Assembly (NCBI GenBank): GCA_018136815.1
Contig: CM030935.1
Coordinates: forward strand, 5,710,448-5,774,447
DNA from: Isochrysis galbana
Taxonomy: Eukaryota; Haptophyta; Isochrysidales; Isochrysidaceae
Direction: 5' to 3'
Length of the DNA stretch: 64,000 bases
Positions 1-10,488 of the stretch are shown here, piece after piece. The notes beneath the pieces were generated by a model. That model was not told the DNA's origin. It did no database searches and saw only the letters and a program-made list of their open reading frames with translations. How positions within the stretch are numbered: position 1 is the first letter of the stretch; every line of letters begins with the position of its first letter. Position numbers and translations under genes: made by a program.

Positions 1-259
1 AGGAGCGCGTGGGCTGCCCCTCTTTGAGTCCCTTTTTGAGTTGCCAAGGAGCGGACGGCACGTAATACAAACAGGATAGCCCATGGCCCTTGGCTGTCCT
101 CAATTCTGCCAGCCAAGCTGAAGCCGCGGATCCGGGCGTTCACCCGAATCGCCACCACCCACGGTGGTGGCAGTGGCAGTGGTGGCTAGCCCCACGAGAT
201 ATCTTGGGACCGGAGAATGTTTTGAACGAATCTTCCTGCCGTCGGCCGAGGAGAGGCGG

Positions 260-262
<3 letters not shown>

Positions 263-333
<71 letters not shown>
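263..333. repeat. (GA)n microsatellite
   Basis: This is an uninterrupted GA dinucleotide tract of about 71 bp. It abuts the left end of repeat R1 (334-620). The same R1 end abuts a (CT)n tract at 6783-7094 in the opposite orientation, so the microsatellite appears to belong to the repeat end. Arg-Glu-rich open frames across it are artefacts of the tract. Bases 1-262 hold no recognisable gene, only a small palindrome around CCACCACCCACGGTGGTGG near 154-172. Confidence 0.95.
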
Positions 334-335
<2 letters not shown>

Positions 336-620
336 TCGCAGAGCGACTGCAGAACGAGAAGTCGAAGTCGTGTCAGTTTATTACCTTAAACGAGCCAACA
401 ATTATAGTAACAACAAAAACAAAATTCGAATCACAAACTTCGAGACCAAAATCTGCAAACCTGGACTTGAGACCATGGGGAATCTGAATCTGTGTGTCTT
501 GTGCGTCAGTGGCAGCACGGGGAACTGTTCAATTGTAATTGTGAGCGCGTACCTTACACGAATATTCATGCCTAGAGCCTTCAGCAGACAGCAGATGGGC
601 AGGAAAACAACATGACGACG
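334..620 (+). repeat. Dispersed repeat R1, copy 1
   Basis: This roughly 290-bp block recurs as the reverse complement at 6480-6782, as a diverged copy at about 3920-4040, and as a short piece at about 39845-39910. Shared landmarks are TTTAAGGTAATAAAC (seen here as its complement), GGGGAACTGTTCAATTGT and CGAATATTCATGCCT. It carries no convincing open frame. It is a non-coding dispersed element of unknown class, probably non-autonomous. Confidence 0.8.
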
Positions 621-1012
621 CAGGAAGGTTACAGGTTTGGATGCCGCCGACTTAGGCGAAGAATTGATGCTGGCCTATGTCTTTCACGCTTGAGCACATT
701 TCAGCCTCGAAGGTAAGCTTGTACCTTTCTCGGGAATGGCAACGATTGGCGGGAGAATCAGGGTTTCGCGATTTCGCCTTTGGCGATGGGGGAGCGTCAG
801 AGTTTTATTGTTGTGTTAGTATAACCTTAGTGCTGCGGGACCGTAGCCCTTCGACGGCAACGGAGCCCCTCCCCCGCGATGGGGGTGTGCGCGGTTGGCG
901 CATGGCTCGTCCGGTGTATGTGGCTAGGGATGCTAGCTAACAAGATGTCCTACGACGCTATAAGTTCTAACGATTATACTGCCCCAACAAGAAGAATATC
1001 TAACGTAGGGTT
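621..1012. other. Intergenic, promoter side of the SEC-C gene
   Basis: I see no gene or repeat here that I can support. The segment precedes the ATG at 1013 and should hold its promoter, but no TATA-like or other recognisable element stands out. Short open frames have no family features. Confidence 0.5.
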
Positions 1013-1696
1013 ATGGGCCTGCCCCCCCGCGCGATGGCGCGAGCCCTTGCCCCTCTTCTCTTCCTCTCTCTCCCTCTCGCATCTGGGATGGCCCGCTCGG
1101 CGGGGCACTCGCGTCCCTCCTCATCGGGCGGCGGCTTTGGCCGTCCTTCGCCCTTGCGAAAGGGGTCGAAAGCGCCCTCCACCACAGAGAGCCTGGACTC
1201 TCTTGTCTCGCGTTGGCCAAACCGTCTGCCGGAGGACCCCTCTCTCTCCCCTTGCCTCTGTGGCTCTGGCAGGACGTACTCAAAATGCTGCCGGAATTTT
1301 CATGAGGGTCTTGACTCGCCGTCCACGCCCGACGCCCTCCTGCGCTCGCGGTACTCCGCGTTCGCCTACAGGCTACCAGCATTCATCATCAGGACAACCC
1401 ACCCGATAAATAGGGACTGGTGCGAGGATCAGTTGAGTTGGGCACGTCGGCTAAACCGGGAGAGCATGTTTGACTCGTTCGAATTTATTGCTCTAGAGCC
1501 ATCGGAAGAGGAGCGCGGGAAGGGCGAGGATGAGGCGTTCATCACCTTTATCGTGCGGATGCGCAACAAGGAAACAGGTGGAGAGGTAGCCTTCCGCGAA
1601 AGGAGCCGCTTCATTCGTGCCGAAGGCCTATGGTTGTACGCGAGCGGCGAGGTGGGCATAGAGAGTGAGCTGGGACTGAACGAGCTCAATGTGTGA
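1013..1696 (+). CDS. YchJ-like SEC-C motif protein (UPF0225 family)
   Basis: Single-exon frame of 227 residues. A Cys-rich SEC-C motif lies at about residues 80-97 (PCLCGSGRTYSKCC), with the usual C-x-C-x8-C-C metal ligands. It is followed by the helical start of the YchJ middle domain (DALLRSRYSAFAYR) and a cystatin/NTF2-like beta-rich C-terminal half ending in the family-type FRERSRFIRAEGLWLYASG stretch. In bacteria the family is a small zinc-binding protein of uncertain role; SEC-C motifs bind zinc and SecB or ribosome-associated partners. The first ATG is 1013. A second ATG at 1034 begins a hydrophobic signal-like segment (MARALAPLLFLSLPLASG), so the protein may be targeted to the ER, plastid or mitochondrion. 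The SEC-C plus YchJ pairing makes the family call firm; function in this organism is unknown. Confidence 0.85.
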   Translation: MGLPPRAMARALAPLLFLSLPLASGMARSAGHSRPSSSGGGFGRPSPLRKGSKAPSTTESLDSLVSRWPNRLPEDPSLSPCLCGSGRTYSKCCRNFHEGLDSPSTPDALLRSRYSAFAYRLPAFIIRTTHPINRDWCEDQLSWARRLNRESMFDSFEFIALEPSEEERGKGEDEAFITFIVRMRNKETGGEVAFRERSRFIRAEGLWLYASGEVGIESELGLNELNV

Positions 1697-2029
1697 GGGC
1701 CGTCCAGCAGGAAAAGCTGACTCGGCGTGTATGGCAGTAGGGAGGCGGAGGACGGACATGCTTAGTTGTTTTTGTCGTAGTACTGGTAGTTAATTCGATA
1801 GCTATGTTGGGCGTCTAGACGTCTAGACGTGTCGTGAGCTAAGGAGTTATATTTTGCAATAACTACTCCAGCCACTATGCACCTGATAGGCTACGGATAT
1901 CTTACATGTGCACGACGAGCACTGCCTTCGCTGCAAATGGAAGCTTTGGCAAGAAGCGTTCAATCGTCACCACCCCACATTTAACATGTGGAAAATGTAA
2001 AAGCGTTCAATCATCAATCATCAGCACCC

Positions 2030-2830
2030 AATAACAATAATAAAACATCTGAGCGTTAGTACCACTGCTCCCACTAGCCCGGTACTATCACGACACCCCT
2101 CAGCGCACTTGCCCGTACACCTTGACGTGTGTTGGTGCCACAGTAAGCATTTACAGAATGATTGAATCAATTGATCCAATCTTTGCTGATGAGATCAATC
2201 TCAACTTAGATGGCAAGCTTTGCTGATGCAGGCTGCTAGCTTGATGCTTGGAGGCGGCAAGCGGCAAGCTTTTCCCAGCGTTTTGCTGCGCGGAGCGCGG
2301 AGCGCGGAGCGCGCCCAAGCGTGCGGCGTGCAGGCGCGGCGGGCGCGGTCGGGGGGGGGCGCGGGGGGCGCGGGGGACGCGGGGGGCGCGGGCCGGTGCG
2401 AGGGACGCAGGAGTACTACTGTATTTATTCTAGGGTGTACATATATAAGTCGTAATGGGTCGATCTTTTTTAAGATTGATCTTGCTGTCAATAGATGGAC
2501 CAAGCTTTTGACCAAGCTTTGGTGTAAATCTGATCAATCATCCATCTCCATCTTTCCCAGATTTTGAGCAATCATTATGTAAATGCTTATGCCACAGACA
2601 CATACACATAACACGTATGACGTATGCACCCCTTCAAATCTCCCCCCTCGCAGACCCCAGACCCCCGGCTCCCATTATAACTCCCCACAAGCTACAATGG
2701 GGGGACACCCAGTAAGGCGGACCGACCTACGTCGGGCGACTCACTAGGAAAATGCACCGGGGGGGGGGGGGGGGGAGGCGAGGGTCCTCTCGTCCTCTCG
2801 TCCGTGAAACTGAACGGCCCTTACTACAGA
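2030..2830 (+). repeat. Dispersed repeat R2, copy interrupted by a MITE
   Basis: The two flanks (about 2030-2143 and 2590-2830) match an uninterrupted copy at 38180-38455. Shared landmarks are GTACCACTGCTCCCACTAGC (with mismatches), CCTCAGCGCACTTGCCCGTA, GGCGGACCGACCTACGTCGG and a terminal poly-G run (17 G at about 2760). The split is caused by the 446-bp insertion annotated separately. There is no coding content. Bases 1697-2029 upstream form the 3' flank of the SEC-C gene, with nothing recognisable. Confidence 0.85.
2144..2589. mobile_element. Non-autonomous DNA transposon (MITE), hAT-like by target duplication
   Basis: The element is 446 bp with imperfect terminal inverted repeats. The left end begins TAAGCATTTACAGAATGATT; the right end, read in reverse complement, begins TAAGCATTTACATAATGATT. 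It is bounded by perfect 8-bp direct repeats TGCCACAG at 2136-2143 and 2590-2597. The related R2 copy at 38180-38455 has a single TTGACACAG at the corresponding place (about 38276-38284), which is the empty site. No transposase frame is present; the middle is very GC-rich (2280-2410). An 8-bp duplication suits hAT-type elements, but the termini do not start with the common CAGGG-like hAT ends, so superfamily assignment is tentative. Confidence 0.85.
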
Positions 2831-3043
2831 TTACAGTCGCATTCGCGAATCGACAGTATTGTTAAGTATTGATCGTTATTTATCCAGTTAAATTTTCGTA
2901 TATCCCACGCGGCTTATGACGCACTTGTGAACCCATTCTTATTCCTTGGAATTTAGCCTCGTTTGTCTTGCCCCCCGTGGCTCTTTCGTGCGCTTGTACC
3001 CATCCTAGTGCGCGTTTTAGGCTCTTGTAGTCCCTTGCGATGA

Positions 3044-3358
3044 GTGCCGTGTCGTCTGCGAATTGGCTTGCCCCGAGAGCGCCACTTCTCGCACCTCGGG
3101 ATCGTCGCCTTCGCCCTCGCCCTGCTGCAGCCGCTCAACGCGCTCGTGCGCGGCACGCCCGCCGCCCGCACCACACGCCGCGCCGTGTGGCGGGTCGCGC
3201 ACAAGGGGACGGGCTACGCCGTGCTCGGCGTGGGCGTCTACCAGGCCCTCTCGGGGCGCGCCCTCATGCCGAGCCAAGGCGACGCCGTTCTCGTCGCGTA
3301 CGTGGTGCTCCTGGGCCTCTCCTTCGGGGTGCTCGCGGGGGGGCTCATGGTAGGGTGA
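3044..3358 (+). pseudogene. Cytochrome b561-type domain fragment (isolated exon or pseudogene)
   Basis: A roughly 95-residue reading frame resembles the second half of an eukaryotic cytochrome b561 / DOMON-associated ferric reductase core. HFSHLGIVAFALALLQPLNA supplies a heme-ligand-type His and the LQPLNA signature, then a second His in RVAHKGTGYAVLGVGVYQA, followed by a last hydrophobic helix. A TGA lies directly upstream in frame (3041-3043), so no ATG start is available. The frame could be an internal exon using an acceptor AG near 3072-3078 and a donor GTGAGA at about 3355. I could not find the first two transmembrane helices or any flanking exon. I therefore treat it as a partial gene, either decayed or with undetected exons. 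Confidence 0.5.
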
Positions 3359-3359
3359 G

Positions 3360-4724
3360 AGTCCCCACGGGAGGGGAAGAAACCCTGAGGGAAAGGCAAC
3401 CAAATGAAGGCAAGCCGCCTAAACACCGTTACCGTTACAACCGGCAAGAGAGGGCACCACTAGAGACAATGCGATCTAGACGGGACACAACCACCAAAAC
3501 ACGGTCGAGAGGACGCGACATACGAGAGAGAAAGACCAAAAGGCCTGCCCGGACCCCACACTCCAAACCAGACCTCAGGTAGTGCACCGAGGTCGGACGC
3601 CGGAAACCGAAGAAAAAGGAAAGAAGGGGGGCAGGGGAGGAGGTGGAGGGAGGGGAGATAAGGGCGATGGAAATAGAGCTGGAGAGTCCGGTAGACGGTA
3701 GGTGTATAGCCTTGAATCTTCAGATTTTTTTTTGCCTAGAAAGTTTTATTTACGAGCGTCGGGGCCCCCCAAAAGACGCCTCGTATGGCCAGGTATTGGT
3801 GGTGGTTGCTTACCTAGGTATATTTCCGCATATTGGCCACGCGCCCCCCACACTCTCTCGACCTCCCTCATGGCTCACATGGGGGGCGAGATGCCACCCG
3901 CACCCGGCTCCCTGTAGCTGCTGCCACTTCGTTGGGAATCCGATTTTGTGTGTGCACCGTAAGCATCTGTAGCAACGGAGGGGGAACTGTTCAACCATGG
4001 GTGTGAGCGCGTATCCTACTCGAGCAGGCAGGCCTACCGGCATGTATACAGCAAATATATGGTAGGGGGGGAAAGGACAAAGGTATAGCCCCTGCATGGG
4101 TGGCACCAATGCAAGGAGTTTTCCTCAAGTAAATAGTGCGAACGCCGACTTTCGTTCTTAGTCAATTCAGCGCAACTCACTCAAAACGCACTGCCGACGG
4201 CCCATCCTAGCTGCTGTACCGTCGGTCAGTGCACGCCTCATTCTTTGTTGAGGTATGAATAGTGTGGACGGGCAACTCGTCGTTACTAATCCATTGCACT
4301 ACCTCGATAAATCACAACCACCGTCTATGCGACTCAAGCTTTCCGCTTCGGAGGTCCTCTCGATGGCGGTGTCGAAGCTCGCCGCCGAGCTCAAAGGACT
4401 AGTAATCAATGAGGAACTCGCATGGCGCGTCAATTGAGGTGGTTAGCTACTGCTAAATATTCCGACCCGGATGAGGCTCAATGTCCCCCCGCTCTTGATG
4501 AAGCAAGCCAATTTCGCGCTCACATTCTGCTGCTTCCTCTTTCTCGTCCATGTACAAATGATGAGCTCGAAGCTGCTTTAATACCTGCATGCCAGCGGCG
4601 ACTGTTAGGAAATTGGCTGTGCGAGATATAGAAAGAATGCGAAGCTGCGCATGCTATATAGATGGTGCTTCTTGCAAAAGGCCTCGCTAAACGACCCCCT
4701 AAGCCAAGCTTCCGAGGACGCTCT
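3360..4724. other. Intergenic region with a diverged R1 copy
   Basis: About 3920-4040 aligns loosely with R1 (GGGGAACTGTTCAA and GTGAGCGCGTA are retained). Two small open frames (4255-4437, 60 codons; 4422-4631, 69 codons) show no family motif and I do not call them genes. The end near 4724 is the 3' flank of the minus-strand TPR gene. Nothing else is recognisable. Confidence 0.5.
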
Positions 4725-5999
4725 CTATTCACTCAACATAGGCAGAAAGCCTTCCAGCTCGAACGCCGTGAGTGGCAGAGCACGCGCAGCTCGCACCTGC
4801 AACTTCAAGTCCGCCGTGTCTCCCTCACTCGACAATCGCACGGCTCGCCGGAGCAAATTGATCCCAGCTCGATGTGCATCCCGCCGCCTTGCAATAAGGT
4901 CGACAGTTCCAGCTAACGGTCGAGCATGCGAAGTCATCGGATTCCCTTCCCTGGAATTTATGTCGGCAACATCAGAGAGAGAAGGCCCCAACAGTCTAGG
5001 ACCGTTTCCAAGATTTTTTTCGGATTCCTTCGGCTCTGGCGCCGATGTATTTTCCGGCACCCCATTTCCAAGTGTGCCGGGTGTCGTACCAATTGTCAAA
5101 CGTGAAATGTCGTCATTGGCCGATGGTCTTCCAGCAGCGGAACTCCCGGGGGACGCGTCTACCACGTCATGAACTGCAATTACATTTCCACTTGCGCCTA
5201 TGCCCAGAGCCTCATCGGTTGCCGTTGCACACGAGCTTGCGCGATCAGCTGCGCAGCTTCCGGAGGCGTTTCCATTTGCCTCATGAGTAATATGCTGCTC
5301 TGCAGCCATGACGACGGCAGCAGCGAGGCGTTGGAGCAACGGTGCTTCGACCTGCGGGTCATCTAGTGCTGTGGCTAGACCGATCGCTTGTGCCAGACTC
5401 CTCTGCGCCTCGACTGGCCGTTGCCGCCTCAACTGAATCGTCCCCAGTCGTCCAAGCGCATGCACCCACATTGGCAAATCGCCGAGAGCGCTGGCAACAT
5501 CCGCTGCTTGAGCCAATGCCTGCTCGGCTTCGCCTAGACGTGTCAACTTCATCAAGACACGCCCAACGTTCCCCAGTGCGACGACTGCCCCTCGTCGGTC
5601 GGCAAACTTGTCGCAGAGCCGGTAGCACCCGCGAAAGTACTCGAGCGCTCGCTCGGGCTGTCCTAGCTCCAAGTAGCACAGGGCGGCGAGATTAAGCGCG
5701 TCCACTTCGCCCTCGTGGAAGCGCATCTCTCTCGCCAACACATAGCACGCGACGAAGCGCTCTCTCGCGGCGGAGGGCTCGCTGGCCTCGTAGAGGCGCA
5801 GCCCCTCGGCGAACGCTGCTTCAAATACTCCGCCTGCCTCCGCAGCGAGTTTGGGCGCCGAAGCATGCATTACGGCGATCTCGCGCTGTTGTGCGCGCAG
5901 AGCAGGCGATAATATGTGCCCGTCCGCGTCGAGCGCCGCTGAGATGCCCACGGGAGGGCCCGGCGGCGCAGAGCGGCTTCCCCCTTTCCCGTCCGCCAT
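4725..5999 (-). CDS. Tetratricopeptide-repeat protein
   Basis: Single-exon frame of 424 residues if translation starts at the ATG at 5999; a GTG three codons further upstream is in frame but not a likely start. Residues about 60-220 hold consecutive TPR-type helical pairs. Three units are clear: ALNLAALCYLELGQPERALE, ALGNVGRVLMKLTRLGEAEQ and ALGRLGTIQLRRQRPVEAQR, each with the small/large residue pattern W/L-x2-L-G-x3-A. The spacing of about 40 residues with an intervening helix resembles the GPSM/LGN and bacterial Rapsyn-like TPRs rather than strict 34-mers. A Ser/Gly/Asn-rich linker of low complexity follows, then a short C-terminal helical segment (LLRRAVRLSSEG). TPR solenoids are protein-binding scaffolds; partner and pathway cannot be read from the sequence. 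Confidence 0.8.
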   Translation of the reverse strand: MADGKGGSRSAPPGPPVGISAALDADGHILSPALRAQQREIAVMHASAPKLAAEAGGVFEAAFAEGLRLYEASEPSAARERFVACYVLAREMRFHEGEVDALNLAALCYLELGQPERALEYFRGCYRLCDKFADRRGAVVALGNVGRVLMKLTRLGEAEQALAQAADVASALGDLPMWVHALGRLGTIQLRRQRPVEAQRSLAQAIGLATALDDPQVEAPLLQRLAAAVVMAAEQHITHEANGNASGSCAADRASSCATATDEALGIGASGNVIAVHDVVDASPGSSAAGRPSANDDISRLTIGTTPGTLGNGVPENTSAPEPKESEKNLGNGPRLLGPSLSDVADINSREGNPMTSHARPLAGTVDLIARRRDAHRAGINLLRRAVRLSSEGDTADLKLQVRAARALPLTAFELEGFLPMLSE

Positions 6000-6178
6000 C
6001 GGCTCCACCCGACGGACGGCGCGCCGCCGCCGCCACCGAGTAAGCTTGAAACATTCTACTACTAGTCTTGTAAGAGAATCTTGTTACCTTTTACAACTCA
6101 CGAGACACGAGAGTATACCTAGATGAAACCGGGTGAAATGCCCACCCACGAGGGGTGCACTGATGGTAGGAGTTGTCA

Positions 6179-6214
6179 CCATGGGGGTGGCAGCAGTGCT
6201 GCCACCCTCCATGG
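6179..6214. repeat. Near-perfect hairpin with 17-bp arms
   Basis: The arm beginning CCATGGGGGTGGCAGCA is followed after a very short loop by its complement ending TGCTGCCACCCTCCATGG, with one extra base in one arm. It lies between the TPR gene start (5999) and repeat R1, in a stretch (6000-6480) with no gene that I can support. It could be a transcript hairpin or a repeat terminus. Confidence 0.6.
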
Positions 6215-6479
6215 GGAGTCCTCGGTTTGGTGGCGGTACGAGGGAGGTGGGCGGCAGAGCTGTGCTCTAGCTCGGATTGTCTGCAGTCTGCAGGGAACAG
6301 GACTTTGCCTGTTCCCCGCTACCCGCTATCTGTGGCTGCTAGGGAGGCGAGGGCGGTGGGGCCATGTCGACGTCCTGGTCGGGCGGGGCAGATGCCTGCG
6401 AGCGCTTCGGCTCCGGCGGCTTGGGGCGGCCCCGCTGGGGCGTCGTGATTGCGGTGGGCTGGGAATGTTGTATTCTGTA

Positions 6480-7591
<1,112 letters not shown>

Positions 7592-7653
7592 CATGCTGAA
7601 GTTACGTAAGTGTGGAGAGTGTTAGAGTGTTGAGTTAGAGGTGGGGGGGAGGC

Positions 7654-7673
7654 AACTAAGTTTATACTTAGTT
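7654..7673. repeat. Palindrome P1 (8-4-8), site 1
   Basis: AACTAAGT-TTAT-ACTTAGTT: perfect 8-bp arms around a 4-nt loop. The right flank (CAGCATTGGGGGGCGCCTCGC) is the inverse of the left flank of site 38029-38048. Other sites are 8333-8352, 38029-38048, 39362-39381, 43130-43149, 52132-52151 and 52513-52532. Confidence 0.85.
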
Positions 7674-7921
7674 CAGCATTGGGGGGCGCCTCGCGTACGC
7701 CGCTTTCGTTCCCTCGGTTTTCGCGCCTGCTCTCGGCCTTCCTGCTGTTGTCGCTTCTGTGACCAGGGAGGTACCGGCGAGGCTTGTCTCCGACACGCCG
7801 CCTAGCCTCTACCCCCGTCACTGCCTATATGTTCGCGATCTTATCGTTTGTCGTCAATCTGCCGCGGGCCCTACTCGTTATATCGTCGATTCCGCCCTCG
7901 CCGTCAACAAGACTCTCGCGG

Positions 7922-8165
7922 ACCCCTGCCATCACAGCCCTCCTCACACTCGCCCTCGCCTCTCGCCGCTCGCTCGATGCCGCTTTCGCCGCCGTCCTCG
8001 CCCTCGCTCAAGCCCGCCTGCCCGCCTTCCTCTGCTGACGGGCCTCAGCCCGTCAGCACCTCCGAACTCGTCTCCTCCGCCGCGCCTGCCGCCGGCATGG
8101 CCCCTTCCTCATTGCCCTCAGGCCCTATGGGCCACTCCAATTCGTCACATGGCTGCTGTGCATGA
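7922..8165 (+). repeat. Dispersed repeat R4, copy 1 (possible coding relic)
   Basis: Inverted relative to a near-identical copy at 41945-42185, with a shorter copy at 37795-37905 (+). The frame 7848-8165 in this copy and the corresponding minus-strand frame in the second share the Pro/Ser-rich peptide PSSLPSGPMGH and its surroundings. The third copy keeps the same peptide. This suggests either a short coding relic, such as a gag-like N-terminus, or simply sequence identity among recent repeat copies; I cannot decide which. A perfect hairpin lies inside at 8033-8058. Confidence 0.75.
8033..8058. repeat. Perfect hairpin P2 (11-4-11)
   Basis: TGCTGACGGGC-CTCA-GCCCGTCAGCA. The same arms recur at 42048-42073 with a changed loop (TGAA on that strand), so the stem is conserved while the loop varies between R4 copies. 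Confidence 0.8.
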
Positions 8166-8332
8166 TGTGGCCTAGGCCACGGGCCGTGTGGCGCGACCGG
8201 GGTCGCGCACACCTGTTCGGCCTCTGAGGGCGGACGCGGCCGCTTCGCCAGCGACAGGTCCATGTGGGCAGGGGGGCCGCCCTCGGCGGGGGGCCCGAAA
8301 GAGAGGGGAGTCGCGGCGGCGCGCTCCATCGC

Positions 8333-8352
8333 GACCAAGTATAAACTTAGTT
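8333..8352. repeat. Palindrome P1, site 2
   Basis: GACCAAGT-ATAA-ACTTAGTT, with two mismatches in the left arm. Its left flank GCGCTCCATCGC is shared with the degenerate site at 43130-43149. Bases 8354-8764, between here and the aldo/keto reductase 3' end, hold nothing I can identify. Confidence 0.8.
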
Positions 8353-8764
8353 GAGGAACGACCTCAAAAGCCGCCAAACATCGCACACGTCCACATGCCC
8401 GCAATGCCCGCTCTGCGCAGGCCTGCGCTCTGGTCTCCTAGCTCCTAATCCATGGTCACAGCGAGCGGCGCCCGCTGGTACCTTGTACCATCATGCATCA
8501 AGAAATAGGACCACTCATCTTCCAACACGCTCCCACAAACCATGCGCAGCGCAGCACATGGCGTATAGGCGCAGCGCCATCAGCCCGTCTTCTGTTTCTT
8601 GTTACTCTTGCGGTACAGGCGTTCCAAAATCAAGGCCTTCCCAACAGTCTGCCAATACGCGGCCAATTCCACACCCTCCCACCTGCGAAAGGGAAGTCAA
8701 GTTACACGCAAAGGATAGTGTGGGGCCAGGTCGATGGCGAGTGGTGATACAAGGAATGTAAAGC

Positions 8765-10488
8765 TTACGATTGAGTGCCCGCTGGAATGAACAGCTTCTC
8801 CCGCAGGTGAGTGAGCGCGTCTTCCTCGGCTTGTGAGAGCACCTCATTGACGGCGTCGAGATTGGCGCCCATGCGCATGACCGAGGTACTTGAGATGAGA
8901 GTGGTCGCGATGCGCTCATTTCGTAAGGTAAAATGCAGAGCCAGCTTTGAGATGTCAACACCAGCCTAATGCAAAGGTGACGTCCGAGGAATGTCAGCAA
9001 GCTGGGTAAGAACGTGAAGTGCGTCATGCCGCTTGCCCCGCCTTCAAATGGGGCACATATCGTGGGTATCTCATCCCAACGAATCGAGCCTGCCACCGAC
9101 TCGTTGGCAAGACCATTCACGGACGAAAGCCGTGATGAGGAAAGATGTGAGCGGTTTTCGCTTGAATCCAACGAGGTAACCCGTCTCCGCTCCCTCGCAA
9201 CAGTTACCCAGAATCTTTCGAAAATGTGCGCGAGGCGCTGCCCCTCACCTCCTTGCAATAGGCCACCGCCTTCTTGCACAACGCCTTAGTCTCGGAGTTG
9301 GCCGGGTGCCAGTCAGGCGGGTCGCGGTCCATCAACAGCCCCATCGAGATGGGAGAGGCGTTGATGAGCGCAATGCCGCGGCTCTTGCAGAAGTCGACGA
9401 ATCCCGACGATCTGTTCGGGGTGGGGGGAATGGCTCATCTCTAGAACCGTCAACAAGGATGCAATGCGAGATCGCAATAGAATGCTGCAGCCGAGTCGGG
9501 CTGCAGCAAGCTCAGGGCTGTTGCGCACTCCAGCGTGGTGTCATTGAGGGAGTAGTGGCAATACGACAAGGAGGTGTCAATGCCAACGCCTGATTTAACG
9601 ATGATCTCCTGCGCAACGAGGAAACGGCGCTCAAATACACTGAGGTGACGAGTTCCCGCGATCGGCAATGGTGGCGTGAAATATGTACGACAGGGAGAGG
9701 GCGTAGCGGAGAGAAGCCACGCGTGCACCACTCAGACCAGTGAGCGGCCGTTGGGTGCCCGCAGGTGACACTTGCCTGCTGCAATGCTAGAGGATACCCT
9801 GTCATGCCGATGAGCCGGATTTTCCCCTCTTCCTTGAGCTTTTTTAACGCGGGCAGCGTCTCCTCAAGGATAACGTCCACTGACGGAGCGAATTCAGGGT
9901 CGTGCACCTGGAGCAGCGGCGAGGTGGGGCTCAGATAGGCCTACGCTGCTGCGCCACCGGATACCACCCTGCTCGCCCTCGCACCTGCATGGAGTCAACG
10001 CAGTCGAGCTTGAGCCTCTCGAGAGAGTCGAGTGCAGCCTGGTAGGTCTTGTCGAACGAGAAGTCGAACATGCCAAGCGTCGCCTTCTCGTACCTCCCAA
10101 TCTTGGTGTTGATGAAGTACGCGGCGCGCGGCACGTCTGCGAGCGCGTGCCCGAGCAGCCTTTCCGAACGTCCCTGCCCGTACCAGTGTGACGAGTCGAT
10201 CATGTTGACGCCTCGCTTGAGGCAGGAGTGCACAATCTCGCGCGCCCGCTCGATATCCTCGACCGCCTCCTCAGCAAACCAAACAGCCGGGTCGCCAAAG
10301 TTGCCTTCGGCGGCGGCGTCGGTAAGCCCTGAGCCTTTTCCCGCCGTGAACATGCCACCCAGGCCGGAGGCGCCAAAGGAGATGATCGAGACGAGGCCGT
10401 AGTGCGGCATCTCGCGGAAGACCATCTTTCTCACCTCGGCCTCGTCGTGGAAGCCAGGCACGAACGTGGCGGGGAGCGGAGCAGACAT
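8765..10488 (-). CDS. L-galactose dehydrogenase-like aldo/keto reductase, five exons
   Basis: Exons on the minus strand: 10488-9985, 9907-9776, 9608-9529, 9411-9249 and 8965-8765. Phases agree and join to 359 residues. The order of motifs follows plant L-galactose dehydrogenase: MIDSSHWYG (catalytic Asp and Tyr), NTKIGRY (catalytic Lys), FDFS, SLERLKLDCVD, HDPEF (His), GKIRLIGMTGYPL, LSYCHYSLNDTTL, INASPISMGLL and WHPA, then a C-terminal SKLALHFTL helix. The plant enzyme oxidises L-galactose to L-galactono-1,4-lactone with NAD+ in the Smirnoff-Wheeler ascorbate pathway; yeast and fungal D-arabinose dehydrogenases are close relatives, so the exact sugar is inferred. Introns 1, 3 and 4 are GT-AG; intron 2 appears to be GC-AG (donor GCAAGT at 9775). 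Exon calls rest on frame, splice sites and family alignment from memory of the motifs. Confidence 0.88.

Noticed and set aside
4255-4631. Two small forward frames of 60 and 69 codons
   Set aside because: No family motif, no shared copy and no clear splice signals; they lie between the TPR gene 3' end and unrelated DNA.
7654-8352. P1 palindromes as Helitron 3' hairpins
   Set aside because: I found no CTRR terminus at the expected distance downstream of the sites examined, and the palindrome occurs at both ends of segments.
8045-8404. Minus-strand frame sharing VAMERA with the frame near 43135
   Set aside because: The shared part is confined to about ten residues spanning the P1 flank; the rest differs, so a conserved protein is not shown.
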